Source: Polyangiaceae bacterium (GTDB lineage Bacteria > Myxococcota_A > Polyangia > Polyangiales > Polyangiaceae). Taken from it: a stretch of DNA of 35,999 nt. The notes under the pieces were generated by a model. It had not been told where the DNA came from. It worked only from the letters and a program-made list of their open reading frames with translations, and searched no databases. Position 1 is the stretch's first letter. Every line of letters starts with the position of its first letter. A program made the translations under genes and the position numbers. The stretch is from NCBI GenBank assembly GCA_025937785.1, contig JAICQQ010000071.1:1-35999 (forward strand). The letters run 5' to 3'. Below are positions 1 to 8,043 of this stretch, piece after piece.

Positions 1-90
1 ATCCGCCGTAACCGCCCGATCCGCCGTAACCGCCCGATCCGCCGTAACCGCCCGATCCGCCGTAACCGCCCGATCCGCCGTAACCACCCG
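1..90. repeat. 18-bp tandem repeat coding for GGYGGS
   Basis: Five consecutive copies of an 18-base unit (atccgccgtaaccgcccg) are visible. The first four are identical and the fifth has one substitution. The array starts at or before the window edge. Read on the minus strand in the frame of the lipoprotein gene, each unit encodes Gly-Gly-Tyr-Gly-Gly-Ser. The near identity at DNA level suggests recent expansion. Confidence 0.9.
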
Positions 91-1366
91 ATCCGCCTGT
101 ACCACCGGTCGACGGGCAAATGCCGGGGTCGCCCGGATTGGAGCCGTTGAGGATGGCGGTCAGGTCTTCGATGCAGAAGTCGAAGCTCACGTCCTCACCC
201 ATGATCGCGGGGATGTGGAACTCGAGCCGGACGACCTCGTTGGCGGCTGGGCCCGCACCCGGCACGCTCTCCCAACATTCCAGATAGGTGTCGTCGAACG
301 ACACCGACTGCACGCCCGCGTCGCAAATCCGTTTGCAGTACTCGGCGCTCTGGCCGTCGACTCTGAAGCGCGCTCTGACCTCTGCAGGAACATCGAGTCC
401 GGTCAGCTCGAAGCTGAAGCCGTCCACGCCCGGCGTCGCGGAGTCGTAGGGCAACGCGGTGCCATCCGGGGCATTGAGTTGAATCGCGACGAAAGCACCC
501 CAGTAATCGTCGAAGTTGCTCCCCTGCACCTGTTCGGCATGACCCGCGATACAAATCCGGTCTGTCATTCCGGTGACGGAGATTTCGGAACCGGCGGAGT
601 CTTTCTGCAGATAGATGGCGCCTTCGACGCCGACGCAGTTGTCGTCGCCTTCGATCCAGCCGGAGTTCACTTCTTCGCCAGGGATCGGGAGCAACCGAAC
701 TCCGTCGCTAGGGCTCGAGCAAGTGAGTCCACCCGTGCCACCCGTGCCGCCCCCGCTGCCACCGTCGCCTCCAGTACCGCCGGTGCCCGGCGTACCACCA
801 GTACCGTCGCCTCCGGTGCCATCGCCACCCGTGCCGCCGCCTCCGGTGCCCGCATCACCACCGGTACCGGGGGTGCCCCCGGTGCCGTCGCCACCCGTAC
901 CTTCACCACCCGTGCCGCCATCGCCGCCGGTTCCGGCACTGCCACCCATACCGTCCGCGCCGTTACCCCCCGCACCGCCCACCGTGCCCCCCGCGCCACC
1001 CATGGAGGTGGTCCCTGCGCACTGGCAGGCAGACCAGCGGCGCCCGTCACTCGCGCACGCCTGGTTGCCTTCGCACATGCCGGGGCCCGTACAGCTGCGG
1101 GTGTCTCCCGGCTCGCAAAAGCCTGAAGCCTCGCCGGCGCTGCCTCCGGCGTTGGTGGTATCGTTGTCACTGCCGCCGCTGCCGCCGTGGTTGTCGCTAC
1201 CGCCGCTGCCGCCGCCGTTGTCGCTGCCGCCGCTGTTCTCGGTGCCGCCAGCGTTGCTCCCCTCATCGTTCGAGCCGCTGCCGCCGCCACCGCCGCCACC
1301 GCAGTTCACGCTGAGCGCGCAGCTCACGAGCACACCATAGCCAAGGAAGCTTCTTCCAATCGTCAT
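1..1366 (-). CDS. Gly-rich surface lipoprotein (C-terminus off window)
   Basis: The minus frame stays open from an ATG at 1366 to the left edge, so the C-terminus is missing. A GGAG-type ribosome site lies about 6 bases upstream, which favours 1366 over the in-frame ATG at 1372. The N-terminus is a short hydrophobic segment with LVSC at residues 13-16, a possible lipobox. Next come a Gly/Ser/Asn stretch, a Cys module (CEPGDTRSC, then GPGMCEGNQAC, then WSACQC, near 1140-1010), a long Gly/Thr linker (about 1010-720), a globular domain with several Cys (about 720-110, including WIEGDDNC and DDYWGAFVAIQL), and GGYGGS repeats. This arrangement is common in myxobacterial surface lipoproteins of unknown role. 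Other frames here are also open because of the repeat composition, but only this one carries the signal, Cys modules and GGYGGS repeats. Confidence 0.75.
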   Translation of the reverse strand, partial: MTIGRSFLGYGVLVSCALSVNCGGGGGGGSGSNDEGSNAGGTENSGGSDNGGGSGGSDNHGGSGGSDNDTTNAGGSAGEASGFCEPGDTRSCTGPGMCEGNQACASDGRRWSACQCAGTTSMGGAGGTVGGAGGNGADGMGGSAGTGGDGGTGGEGTGGDGTGGTPGTGGDAGTGGGGTGGDGTGGDGTGGTPGTGGTGGDGGSGGGTGGTGGLTCSSPSDGVRLLPIPGEEVNSGWIEGDDNCVGVEGAIYLQKDSAGSEISVTGMTDRICIAGHAEQVQGSNFDDYWGAFVAIQLNAPDGTALPYDSATPGVDGFSFELTGLDVPAEVRARFRVDGQSAEYCKRICDAGVQSVSFDDTYLECWESVPGAGPAANEVVRLEFHIPAIMGEDVSFDFCIEDLTAILNGSNPGDPGICPSTGGTGGSGGYGGSGGYGGSGGYGGSGGYGGSGGYGG

Positions 1367-1640
1367 CCGCATCTCCTGAAACCCGTACCCCACTCCAGGT
1401 ACTTTGCAGCGAGCGTAAGCGGCGCGGTGAGCCTCGAGCAAGCCCCAAGTCGGGCCTGGTGAGCAAGGAGCGAGCGAGCGCCTGGTCGCACCTTGTGGCA
1501 GCGCGCTGCTATCCGCCACCGAATCGGGCGCCCAATCATGGGGTATTGACGAAATCCGACTGGCAACGCGCGGGTCAGACTCCGGGCGGGCGACACCATG
1601 GAGCTTTCTTGGCATGCTGTGACGAGAGAACGACAGCACG

Positions 1641-3062
1641 ATGACCCACCCGCTCTCGACCACCGAGGACGCGACGGACCTCGAAGAGCTCGCGCTGAGT
1701 AGCTGGGTGGGCACCTTCTTGGTGCGCGCTCTCGAGACCGAGGAGCTTTCTGCCGGCGCTTCACGACACGGCCTCGACCGGGTCGCAGAGGTCACGATTG
1801 GTCGGGGGCCTCGCTCACACCTGCGCCGTGGTGAGGGCGGGCAACGGACACTCAGCTTGATGGTCCCCGACATGCGGGTGTCGGGGCAGCACGCACGTCT
1901 CCGCCGAGCAGGAACGGTGTGGTTGTTCGAAGACGCGGGATCTCGCAACGGCAGCAAGATCGACGGCGCGCCGGTGACCCGCGCTGAGCTCCACGATGGC
2001 GCACTGATCGAGGTCGGTTCCACGCTGTTCCTGTTTCGGGTAAGCCGCGCCCCCCTGGGGCTCGCGGAAGACCTGGTCGTCCCCTGCGACCCGTCGAGCG
2101 GACTCGAGACTCTGAACCCGGAGTTCGAGCAAGCGCTGCACAAGCTCGAGCGCGTCGCCGCGTCGCAGTTGTCGTTTCTGTTGCTGGGCGAAACTGGGAC
2201 GGGGAAAGAGGTCGTCGCGCAACGTGTGCACGCCCGTTCCGGACGCGCCGGTGCGTTCGTGCCGGTGAACTGCGGAGCACTGCCCGAGGCGCTGGTCGAA
2301 GCACTCTTGTTCGGCCACACGCGTGGCGCGTTCACTGGCGCCCACAAGGACGAGGCGGGCTTGGTCCGCAGCGCCGACGGCGGCACGCTGTTCTTGGACG
2401 AAGTCGCAGATCTGACCTTGGGGGCTCAGGCCGCCCTGCTGCGAGTGCTGCAGACCGGTGACGTCACGCCCGTCGGAGGCACGGCTTCGGTCCGCACTGA
2501 TTTGCGCGTCGTCGCCGCCACGCACAAGGATCTGGACGCCATGATGCAAGCCGGACTGTTCCGGCGGGATCTCTACGCGCGGCTCGCTGGCTACGTTCAA
2601 ACCCTGCCTCCGTTGCGAGAACGGAAGGAGGACCTGGGACTCCTGATCAGCCGGCTGCTCGCGCGGCACACGCGCGGCGCGCCCGTACAACTTCGCGTCG
2701 AGGCGGCGCGCGCGCTCTTCGGCTACCCGTTCCCGCTCAACGTGCGAGAGCTGGAGCAATGCCTGTCCTCCGCGCTCGTCCTCGCCGACCGGACGCCGAT
2801 CGCTCGCCAGCACTTGCCGGAGAGAATCCGCGGTACGACTCAGCCCGACAGACACTCGGCTCCACCGGCCGCCACGGGCTCGTCCTTGCCCCCGCGTTCC
2901 GACGAAGACCGCGCCCTCTACGACGCGCTCGTTACAGCGCTGCGGAACAGCGAGGGCAACGTGAGTGAAACGGCGCGGCGCATGGGGAAAGCCCGCCAGC
3001 AGATCCAAAAATGGCTGCGGCGTTTCGGGGTAGATCCCGGGCAGTTCAAGGTCACTCGCTGA
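1641..3062 (+). CDS. FHA-domain sigma54-dependent transcription activator
   Basis: A 473-residue enhancer-binding protein. Residues about 48-133 form an FHA phosphothreonine-binding domain (IGRGP, a VSGQHARL strand, SRNGSKIDG). The AAA+ domain follows: Walker A GETGTGKE near 183-190, the sigma54-contacting loop GAFTGA near 228-233, Walker B GGTLFLDEV near 248, and LYARLAGYVQTLPPLRER. The C-terminus holds a Fis-type helix-turn-helix (NVSETARRMGKARQQIQKWL, about 437-460). In this family, binding of a phosphorylated partner to FHA controls the ATPase that opens sigma54 promoters; the matching Ser/Thr kinase is not in the window. The ribosome site before the ATG is weak. The palindromes just downstream and the -24/-12 element beyond them make the next gene its likely target, by inference. 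Confidence 0.93.
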   Translation: MTHPLSTTEDATDLEELALSSWVGTFLVRALETEELSAGASRHGLDRVAEVTIGRGPRSHLRRGEGGQRTLSLMVPDMRVSGQHARLRRAGTVWLFEDAGSRNGSKIDGAPVTRAELHDGALIEVGSTLFLFRVSRAPLGLAEDLVVPCDPSSGLETLNPEFEQALHKLERVAASQLSFLLLGETGTGKEVVAQRVHARSGRAGAFVPVNCGALPEALVEALLFGHTRGAFTGAHKDEAGLVRSADGGTLFLDEVADLTLGAQAALLRVLQTGDVTPVGGTASVRTDLRVVAATHKDLDAMMQAGLFRRDLYARLAGYVQTLPPLRERKEDLGLLISRLLARHTRGAPVQLRVEAARALFGYPFPLNVRELEQCLSSALVLADRTPIARQHLPERIRGTTQPDRHSAPPAATGSSLPPRSDEDRALYDALVTALRNSEGNVSETARRMGKARQQIQKWLRRFGVDPGQFKVTR

Positions 3063-3082
3063 GCCTTGCTTGCTCCCAGCGC

Positions 3083-3105
3083 CCTGCAACCGTGGCGGTT
3101 GCAGG
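3083..3105. promoter_or_regulatory. Palindrome 1, candidate enhancer site
   Basis: CCTGCAACC (3083-3091) and GGTTGCAGG (3097-3105) form a perfect 9-bp inverted repeat around a 5-base centre. It lies just after the activator's stop codon and about 175 bases upstream of a candidate sigma54 promoter. It shares the GTTGCA half-site with the palindrome that follows. It could instead be a terminator-like hairpin for the activator gene, but no T-tract follows. Confidence 0.5.
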
Positions 3106-3110
3106 CAACT

Positions 3111-3122
3111 GTTGCATGCAAC
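3111..3122. promoter_or_regulatory. Palindrome 2, candidate enhancer site
   Basis: GTTGCATGCAAC is a perfect 12-bp palindrome. Its centre lies about 22 bp, or two helical turns, from the centre of the preceding palindrome, and both contain GTTGCA. Two related dyads on the same face of the helix, upstream of a sigma54-type promoter, is the usual geometry of enhancer sites for Fis-type activators. Confidence 0.5.
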
Positions 3123-3276
3123 CGTGACAGGCACTCGCTTCCGGTAGCAGCGCCATTTCGGCTTCGCGCCTGAGCGCCGCCCAAACCGTGAGACTGGTTG
3201 GTCTAATGCTCGACTTCGGAAATCTGACGAGCATCGTGCCGCGGCGTCGCAGCGCGGGCTCGCCTCGAGCAAGGGA

Positions 3277-3292
3277 AGGCATGGCGCTTGCT
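3277..3292 (+). promoter_or_regulatory. Candidate sigma54 (-24/-12) promoter
   Basis: The element aGGCATGGCGCTTGCT has GG at 3278-3279 and GC at 3290-3291, separated by exactly 10 bases, with TTGCT at the -12 box. This fits the TGGCAC-N5-TTGCW consensus except for the first T and one base of the GGCAC core. The predicted start of transcription is near 3303, about 50 bases before the metzincin ATG. Confidence 0.55.
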
Positions 3293-3301
3293 GTGAGGTA
3301 C

Positions 3302-3329
3302 GGGTGGCGCTGGCTCGGCAGCGCCACCC
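3302..3329 (+). promoter_or_regulatory. 5' leader stem-loop
   Basis: GGGTGGCGCTG (3302-3312) pairs perfectly with CAGCGCCACCC (3319-3329) around a 6-base loop. If the -24/-12 promoter is right, the hairpin begins at or next to the mRNA 5' end, where such stems commonly protect transcripts. No T-tract follows, so an intrinsic terminator is unlikely. A strong ribosome site (aaggag, 3341-3346) follows it. Confidence 0.6.
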
Positions 3330-3353
3330 CTCGATCCACAAAGGAGATCCTAG

Positions 3354-5255
3354 ATGCGTTCATTCGGAAGCGTGAGCCCCCTCGTCAGTCTCGCTGGTCT
3401 GGCACTCATTCAAGGCTGCGGCGCCCCCGTCGACGACGAAGAGGCAGCGGCGTTGGACAGTCAGGGTCAGGAGCTCTATTACGCATCCGCCAAGCTCTGG
3501 CCCACTAACCTCATCGGCGTCTGCTGGGAGAAAACTCCGGGCGCAGAGGCCACCGCACGCGGCTGGGTGCAGGACCAAGTCACCAAGGCCTACGAGACAG
3601 AAACGGGCGTGCAATTCACCGGCTGGAACAAGTGCACCTCGACCTCCAAGGGGATCCGTATTCGAGTGGCCGACGAGTGGCCGCGGGTGAACGCGCTCGG
3701 TAGTGACCTGAACGGAATGGTCGGCGGCATGGTCCTGAACTTCAAGTTCACTTTCACCGAGGACGGTGAACAACCCTTCTCTGGTTGTTTGGGGCTGGAA
3801 GAGTCGTGCATTCGCTCCATCGCCGCGCATGAATTCGGGCATGCGATTGGCTACGCTCACGAACAGAATCGGCCGGACACGCCCGAGACCTGCGACGAAG
3901 AACCACAGGGTTCGAACGGTGACGCCATGTTCGGCGCGTGGGATCTGAACTCGATCATGAACTACTGCAACCCCACCTACAACAACGCGGGCTTGCTGAG
4001 CAGCACCGATCTGGCCGGCACCAAGGCGCTCTACGGCCTGCGGCAGTTCCGCCCCTCCTTCGTGCTCGCCGATTTCGGAACCAACGCTGGCGCCTGGAGC
4101 ACCACGAAGCACGTGCGCCTGAGCGGAGACCTCGACGCCGACAAGCGCAGCGATATCGTTGGTTTCGGGGATGCCGGTGTCTACTCGGCCCTTTCGGCAG
4201 GCAATAGTTTCAACGCAGCCGCGTTCGTGCTTGCGGAGTTCGGCTACGATCAAGGCTGGCGCATCGACAAGCACCCGCGCTTGCTCGGGGACTTGAACGC
4301 CGACGGCAAACAAGACATCGTCGGCTTCGGCAACGACGGCGTCTGGGTGGCCTATGCAACGACTGGCGGCGGCTTCAGCGCCGCAGCCTACGTACTCGCC
4401 GAGTTCGGGTACAACCAAGGCTGGCGCGTCGACAGGCACCCGCGCCTGCTGGGCGATCTCAACAACGACGGGCGCCAAGACATCGTCGGCTTCGGCAACG
4501 ACGGCATCTGGATCGCGTACTCCACCGGCAGCGGCTTCAGCTCGCCCGTCTTCGCGGTAGCAGACATGGGATACAACCAGGGCTGGCGCAGCAGCGTGCA
4601 CCCGCGCTTCGTGGCGGACCTGAACGCGGATGGACGTCAAGACATCGTCGGCTTCGGCAATGACGGCGTCTGGGTCTCGCTCGCGACCGCGACGGGGCTC
4701 TCGCCCGCAACTTTTTGGCTGATTGGCTTCGCGCCCAACGCGGGCGGTTGGAGCGTCGACAAGCACCCCCGCTTCATGGCCGACGTGAACAACGACAAGA
4801 TGAGCGACATCGTGGGGTTCGGCCAAGACAGCGTTCTGGTTTCGCTCGCGACAGGCACCGGGTTCGCGGCCCCCGCGTACTGGAAGATCGGTGCCTTCGC
4901 CTACGACCAAGGCTTTCGAGTCGACAAGCACCCGCGCTTCGTCACCGACGTCACCGGCGACGGCCGCGCTGATATCGTAGGCTTCTTCGACAACGGTTTG
5001 TACGTGGCGCCGTCCACCGGCAGCGCGTTCGGCACCACGGAATTCCGGATCAAGAACTTCGGTTACTCAGCCGGTGGCTGGCGCGTCGACAAGAACCCCA
5101 TCGTGATGGCCGACGTGTCGCAGGACGGCAGCGCCGACGCCCTCGGCTTCGGCAACGACGGCGTGTGGCTGATCCAATCCGCGTCGCGCAGGAAGCTCCC
5201 GGGTAAGCTCCCGGTGATCGGCGGGGTGACATTGTCGTCCGCACGGCTCGAGTAG
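3354..5255 (+). CDS. Secreted metzincin with seven FG-GAP/VCBS-like repeats
   Basis: A 633-residue exported zinc metalloprotease. The N-terminus has a hydrophobic segment ending in LIQGC, a likely lipoprotein signal. The zinc site HEFGHAIGYAHE (H159, E160, H163, H169) with the Met-turn SIMNYC (M202) defines a metzincin, probably astacin- or matrixin-like. From about residue 236 there are seven repeats of about 50-55 residues, each with a pattern like KHPRLLGDLNADGRQDIVGF, whose DxNxDG segments look like calcium-binding FG-GAP/VCBS propeller blades. The last repeat is followed by a short tail. A strong ribosome site (aaggag) precedes the ATG. The substrate is unknown; a surface or extracellular role in degrading prey or matrix protein is inference. 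It probably answers to the upstream activator. Confidence 0.9.
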   Translation: MRSFGSVSPLVSLAGLALIQGCGAPVDDEEAAALDSQGQELYYASAKLWPTNLIGVCWEKTPGAEATARGWVQDQVTKAYETETGVQFTGWNKCTSTSKGIRIRVADEWPRVNALGSDLNGMVGGMVLNFKFTFTEDGEQPFSGCLGLEESCIRSIAAHEFGHAIGYAHEQNRPDTPETCDEEPQGSNGDAMFGAWDLNSIMNYCNPTYNNAGLLSSTDLAGTKALYGLRQFRPSFVLADFGTNAGAWSTTKHVRLSGDLDADKRSDIVGFGDAGVYSALSAGNSFNAAAFVLAEFGYDQGWRIDKHPRLLGDLNADGKQDIVGFGNDGVWVAYATTGGGFSAAAYVLAEFGYNQGWRVDRHPRLLGDLNNDGRQDIVGFGNDGIWIAYSTGSGFSSPVFAVADMGYNQGWRSSVHPRFVADLNADGRQDIVGFGNDGVWVSLATATGLSPATFWLIGFAPNAGGWSVDKHPRFMADVNNDKMSDIVGFGQDSVLVSLATGTGFAAPAYWKIGAFAYDQGFRVDKHPRFVTDVTGDGRADIVGFFDNGLYVAPSTGSAFGTTEFRIKNFGYSAGGWRVDKNPIVMADVSQDGSADALGFGNDGVWLIQSASRRKLPGKLPVIGGVTLSSARLE

Positions 5256-5280
5256 TCCCAACGAGCCGAGCGTCTGGCAG

Positions 5281-5317
5281 TCGCGGGCCTCACCACTGTT
5301 CGTGGCGGGGCCCGCGA
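5281..5317. terminator. Hairpin between convergent genes
   Basis: TCGCGGGCC (5281-5289) pairs with GGCCCGCGA (5309-5317), and an inner CCAC/GTGG stem extends the structure. It sits between two convergent stop codons, as expected of a bidirectional terminator. No T-tract is present on either strand, so any termination would be factor-dependent. Confidence 0.45.
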
Positions 5318-5330
5318 GCTTTGGCGGCCC

Positions 5331-6140
5331 TCACCTGCGGTAGACTCGCTGCTCGTGGACCGCTGGCGACGAGCCTGCCTCGAGCGCTAGCAGCGCTTCG
5401 ACTGGAGCCGGGTCGCGCGGTTCGGCCAGTAACTGCTGCGCCGTCAGCCCTGTGCGCAGCTGGCTTTCGAACATGAGCTGGTAACGCAGGTACAGACCCG
5501 ATGCTCCCGGATCGAGCCGTCGATCCTTGCGGAGAAACGCGGACAGCATGCGTTCGTAATCGAAGTGCTCCTTCGCTAGCGTGTCGGCGTAGCCTTCTTG
5601 CTGCCACACCGCGAGGCGCAGGTACTGCAAGCGCCCCACGCGCCGCGCAACCATCGTGTGCGCCAATTCGTGCGTGATGAAGTACACCAGATCGCGGTCG
5701 TCGTGAAGCAGGCGGCCCTTCGGACCGATCAGGCGCTTCTGTCGAATATCCGAGGGGCGCACGAAGGCGTGCCCGGTGAGCCCAACCATGGAAATGGCTC
5801 CCACGTTGCGTTGTTCCCGAGCGAAGAACGCGAACTCTGCAGGTGAGCTGCACAAGAACACGCGGTACACCTCGCGGGCGTCGTAGAATGGCGATCGCTG
5901 GATGCGCGCGAGCACCTGCTCGGCAAGTCGCTCGGCTTCCGGCGGGAGCGGGTTCGACGCATGCAGCGCGAGGTTCTGCACGCGAACTTCATGCGCCAGC
6001 AGCGCCTCTGGCCTCAGTAGCAGTGCGACGTAAGCAGCGATGATCGCAGCGACTACCACCGCCCAGCGGCGTGCACCGGGGACCAGCCGGCGCCGCCATG
6101 TACCTTCCGATCGGCGACCACTGTGGATCATGGCACCCAT
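5331..6140 (-). CDS. Membrane-anchored gluzincin-like metallopeptidase
   Basis: A 269-residue protein with a basic N-terminus and one membrane segment (about residues 25-45), followed by a presumably periplasmic domain. The zinc site is HELAH (157-161) with a third ligand in WQQEGYAD (E182), the gluzincin pattern. The first half (about 60-130) has no motif I recognise. Start ATG at 6140; an in-frame ATG at 6131 is equally possible. It is transcribed divergently from the lipoprotein gene about 20 bases away, so promoters must overlap the two 5' ends. Substrate unknown; a housekeeping or regulatory envelope protease is the broad inference. Confidence 0.75.
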   Translation of the reverse strand: MGAMIHSGRRSEGTWRRRLVPGARRWAVVVAAIIAAYVALLLRPEALLAHEVRVQNLALHASNPLPPEAERLAEQVLARIQRSPFYDAREVYRVFLCSSPAEFAFFAREQRNVGAISMVGLTGHAFVRPSDIRQKRLIGPKGRLLHDDRDLVYFITHELAHTMVARRVGRLQYLRLAVWQQEGYADTLAKEHFDYERMLSAFLRKDRRLDPGASGLYLRYQLMFESQLRTGLTAQQLLAEPRDPAPVEALLALEAGSSPAVHEQRVYRR

Positions 6141-6160
6141 TCTAACCTAAATTCGACGAG

Positions 6161-7255
6161 GTGCGTCCCCTCGCGGCATCGGTAAGGGTCCTGAGCTTGA
6201 TCGCTCTCTTGGAGCTCGAGGCATGTCGCGAGCACGAGCGTGCCTCGGACCAGAGCGGCAGCGGCGCTGCGGGCGGCGAAGGCGGCTCCCCCGAAAGCAC
6301 ATACCAGAACGACAGCGGCGGTGCTGCGACGACCGCGGCGGCGCTCACGAGCGGAGGCGCGGGCGGCGCCGATACGCCGGCCCCCTGCCCCACGTTCGAT
6401 CCCGACGCGGCGAGCGCAGAGTCTCTGGAGCTGTTGCACCCGTCGGGACGTTACGAAATCTACGTGCTGGGGCTCGCTGGCGACCTCGTGTACTTCGTCG
6501 AAGGTGAGGCCCTGCGGCGCATCCCCATCGATGGTGGCATGCCGGAAACCATGGGCTCCTTCTCCGGTTCGTGGTTGCGCCGCGCCGGCACCGACGAGCT
6601 GGTCTGGGCCCGCCCGCACGCCACGGCGAGCGGTCAGCAGATCGTACGGGCGCCGCTCGACGACCCCGAAGCAGCGAGCGTAGTCGTCGAGGCCACGCCT
6701 TCGGTGCAGCACCTGGTGCTCGACGACAGCCACGTCTTCTGGTCGACCACTGACCCTCACGACGTGTTGCGAGCCCCGCTCGCTGGCGGCGATCCCGAGC
6801 TCCTCGTCGGCGGAGGACAGCCGCTCGGCGCCGTACTGCACGGCGGCTACTACTACTGGATCGACGCCCTCTCGGATCACCTCGAGCGCATCCCGCTCGC
6901 CGGCGGGCAGCGGGAGCCGCTGACTCGGGTCACGTTCGGCGGGCCGATGGCCGCCGGCGACGGCGCGATCTTCTGGGGCGATACGGTGCTCAGCACCATC
7001 GAAAAATGGGCGCCTGACTCAGGCCGCGTGCAGCTGGCGAGCGCCATCGATCCGCTCCAGCTCCAAGTCTGGGAAGACACGCTGTACTGGTCCCAGGGTC
7101 TGCTCTCCGGCGCAGTGCGCTCCGTCGCCGTCGACGGCGACGGCGACGGCCCTCGCGACGTCCTGTGCAGGCTCAGGCCCCGCACCAGCTTCCACGTCAC
7201 CGACGCGCACTTCCTGGTCGGCGGTGGCAGCGGTCTGTTGCGCTTGTCGCGTTAG
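6161..7255 (+). CDS. Lipoprotein with beta-propeller-like repeats
   Basis: A 364-residue protein starting at a GTG. The signal has a hydrophobic core (VLSLIALLELEAC) with a Cys near residue 22, consistent with a lipoprotein. A Gly/Ser/Ala-rich linker (about 25-75) follows, then repeats such as GDLVYFVEGEALRRIPIDGG, DSHVFWSTTDPHDVLRAPLA and GYYYWIDALSDHLERIPLAG. These are the four-stranded blades of a propeller of the kind common in Polyangia, with unknown ligands. The start is uncertain because no clear ribosome site precedes the GTG. Confidence 0.75.
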   Translation: MRPLAASVRVLSLIALLELEACREHERASDQSGSGAAGGEGGSPESTYQNDSGGAATTAAALTSGGAGGADTPAPCPTFDPDAASAESLELLHPSGRYEIYVLGLAGDLVYFVEGEALRRIPIDGGMPETMGSFSGSWLRRAGTDELVWARPHATASGQQIVRAPLDDPEAASVVVEATPSVQHLVLDDSHVFWSTTDPHDVLRAPLAGGDPELLVGGGQPLGAVLHGGYYYWIDALSDHLERIPLAGGQREPLTRVTFGGPMAAGDGAIFWGDTVLSTIEKWAPDSGRVQLASAIDPLQLQVWEDTLYWSQGLLSGAVRSVAVDGDGDGPRDVLCRLRPRTSFHVTDAHFLVGGGSGLLRLSR

Positions 7256-8043
7256 CCTACCATTCGCGCCAACTCGGCTCGGGCGAACTCGCTGGGTGTC
7301 CGAGCACTGGCTCGCCCGCGTGCGGGCACAGCTATCCCAAGCAACGCCTCCGACTTGATCGGCCCGTGGCCACGCTCAGCACGTTTCCCCCCAGCGGCAG
7401 CGACCGCGCGAGCCCTGCGGCCCGTACGCACCTGCCGCGCGAACCCTGTGGGCCGTGCAGCGCGCCGTCGCACGGATGCAACGGGGGATCCCTTGAACGT
7501 GGCCCGCGAGATGCACATTGGGCCGCGCCTGTCGCAGATATTGAATGAGTTCTTTAGTATACGCACAACCGCGCCTCCGTCAAGGTTGTTTGCGTTGCTT
7601 ACGAACGAGCCAGGCAGCGCATCGCCTCGAACGCATCGCCTCGACTGCTTTGACAATCTCCGCTTCTCGGAAGCAGATCTAAGGGGCGGCAAGCTGCTGT
7701 TCCCGCGTGCGATCATCAGGAGCCCGCTGCGCCTGCTCTCGGCCGGCACGGTGGGCACTGGTTTCGCCAAGCTGCATGGACGAGCCTCGCGCCCTGAGCT
7801 CGATCGTTGGCATCAGCAGCGTACTCGGTGTGCACGAACGCCCCAACCGGTGAGGATTGCGGCGCATTGCGCTCGGCAGTGGCAATGAGCGGCGAACTCG
7901 GTCGTGGGACCGATGTCCTGCAGCAACACCGGAAACGAAGCGTCGCTGCAACCAGTAACCAGCTTTCGCATCGGCGTCATCGCGGGGTAAGTGCTAGCTG
8001 ATGACGGCCGCGTCATCTAGCCTGATCGCGGGTACTGGGAACC
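7256..8043. other. Gene-poor interval of about 790 bases
   Basis: No convincing gene was found. Reading frames are open on both strands (for example 7252-7770 minus and 7355-7888 plus), but they are Arg/Ala-rich, lack ribosome sites and match no family I know. A short AT-richer patch lies at about 7535-7565. A 14-base unit beginning cgcatcgcctcga is repeated twice at 7618-7645. A dyad near the right end is listed separately. The interval may hold the regulatory region of the sensor kinase or decayed sequence. Confidence 0.5.
8000..8017. promoter_or_regulatory. Dyad upstream of the hybrid kinase
   Basis: GATGACG (8000-8006) and CGTCATC (8011-8017) form a perfect 7-bp inverted repeat around GCCG, ending 26 bases before the kinase ATG. 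It could be an operator or a short leader hairpin. There is no independent evidence for either. Confidence 0.35.

Noticed and set aside
1..100. 18-bp array read as a CRISPR
   Set aside because: The units are contiguous without spacers and encode a peptide repeat in frame.
667..1299. Open frame of 210 codons opposite the Gly-rich linker
   Set aside because: It is an alanine-rich shadow of the repetitive linker; the GGYGGS frame carries the signal and Cys modules.
1815..3341. 508-codon minus-strand frame opposite the sigma54 activator
   Set aside because: It is antisense to a clear AAA+ gene, with no family motif; high GC keeps such frames open.
7252..7770. 172-codon minus-strand frame in the gene-poor interval
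   Set aside because: Arg/Ala-rich composition, no ribosome site and no recognisable motif; a competing plus frame covers the same bases.
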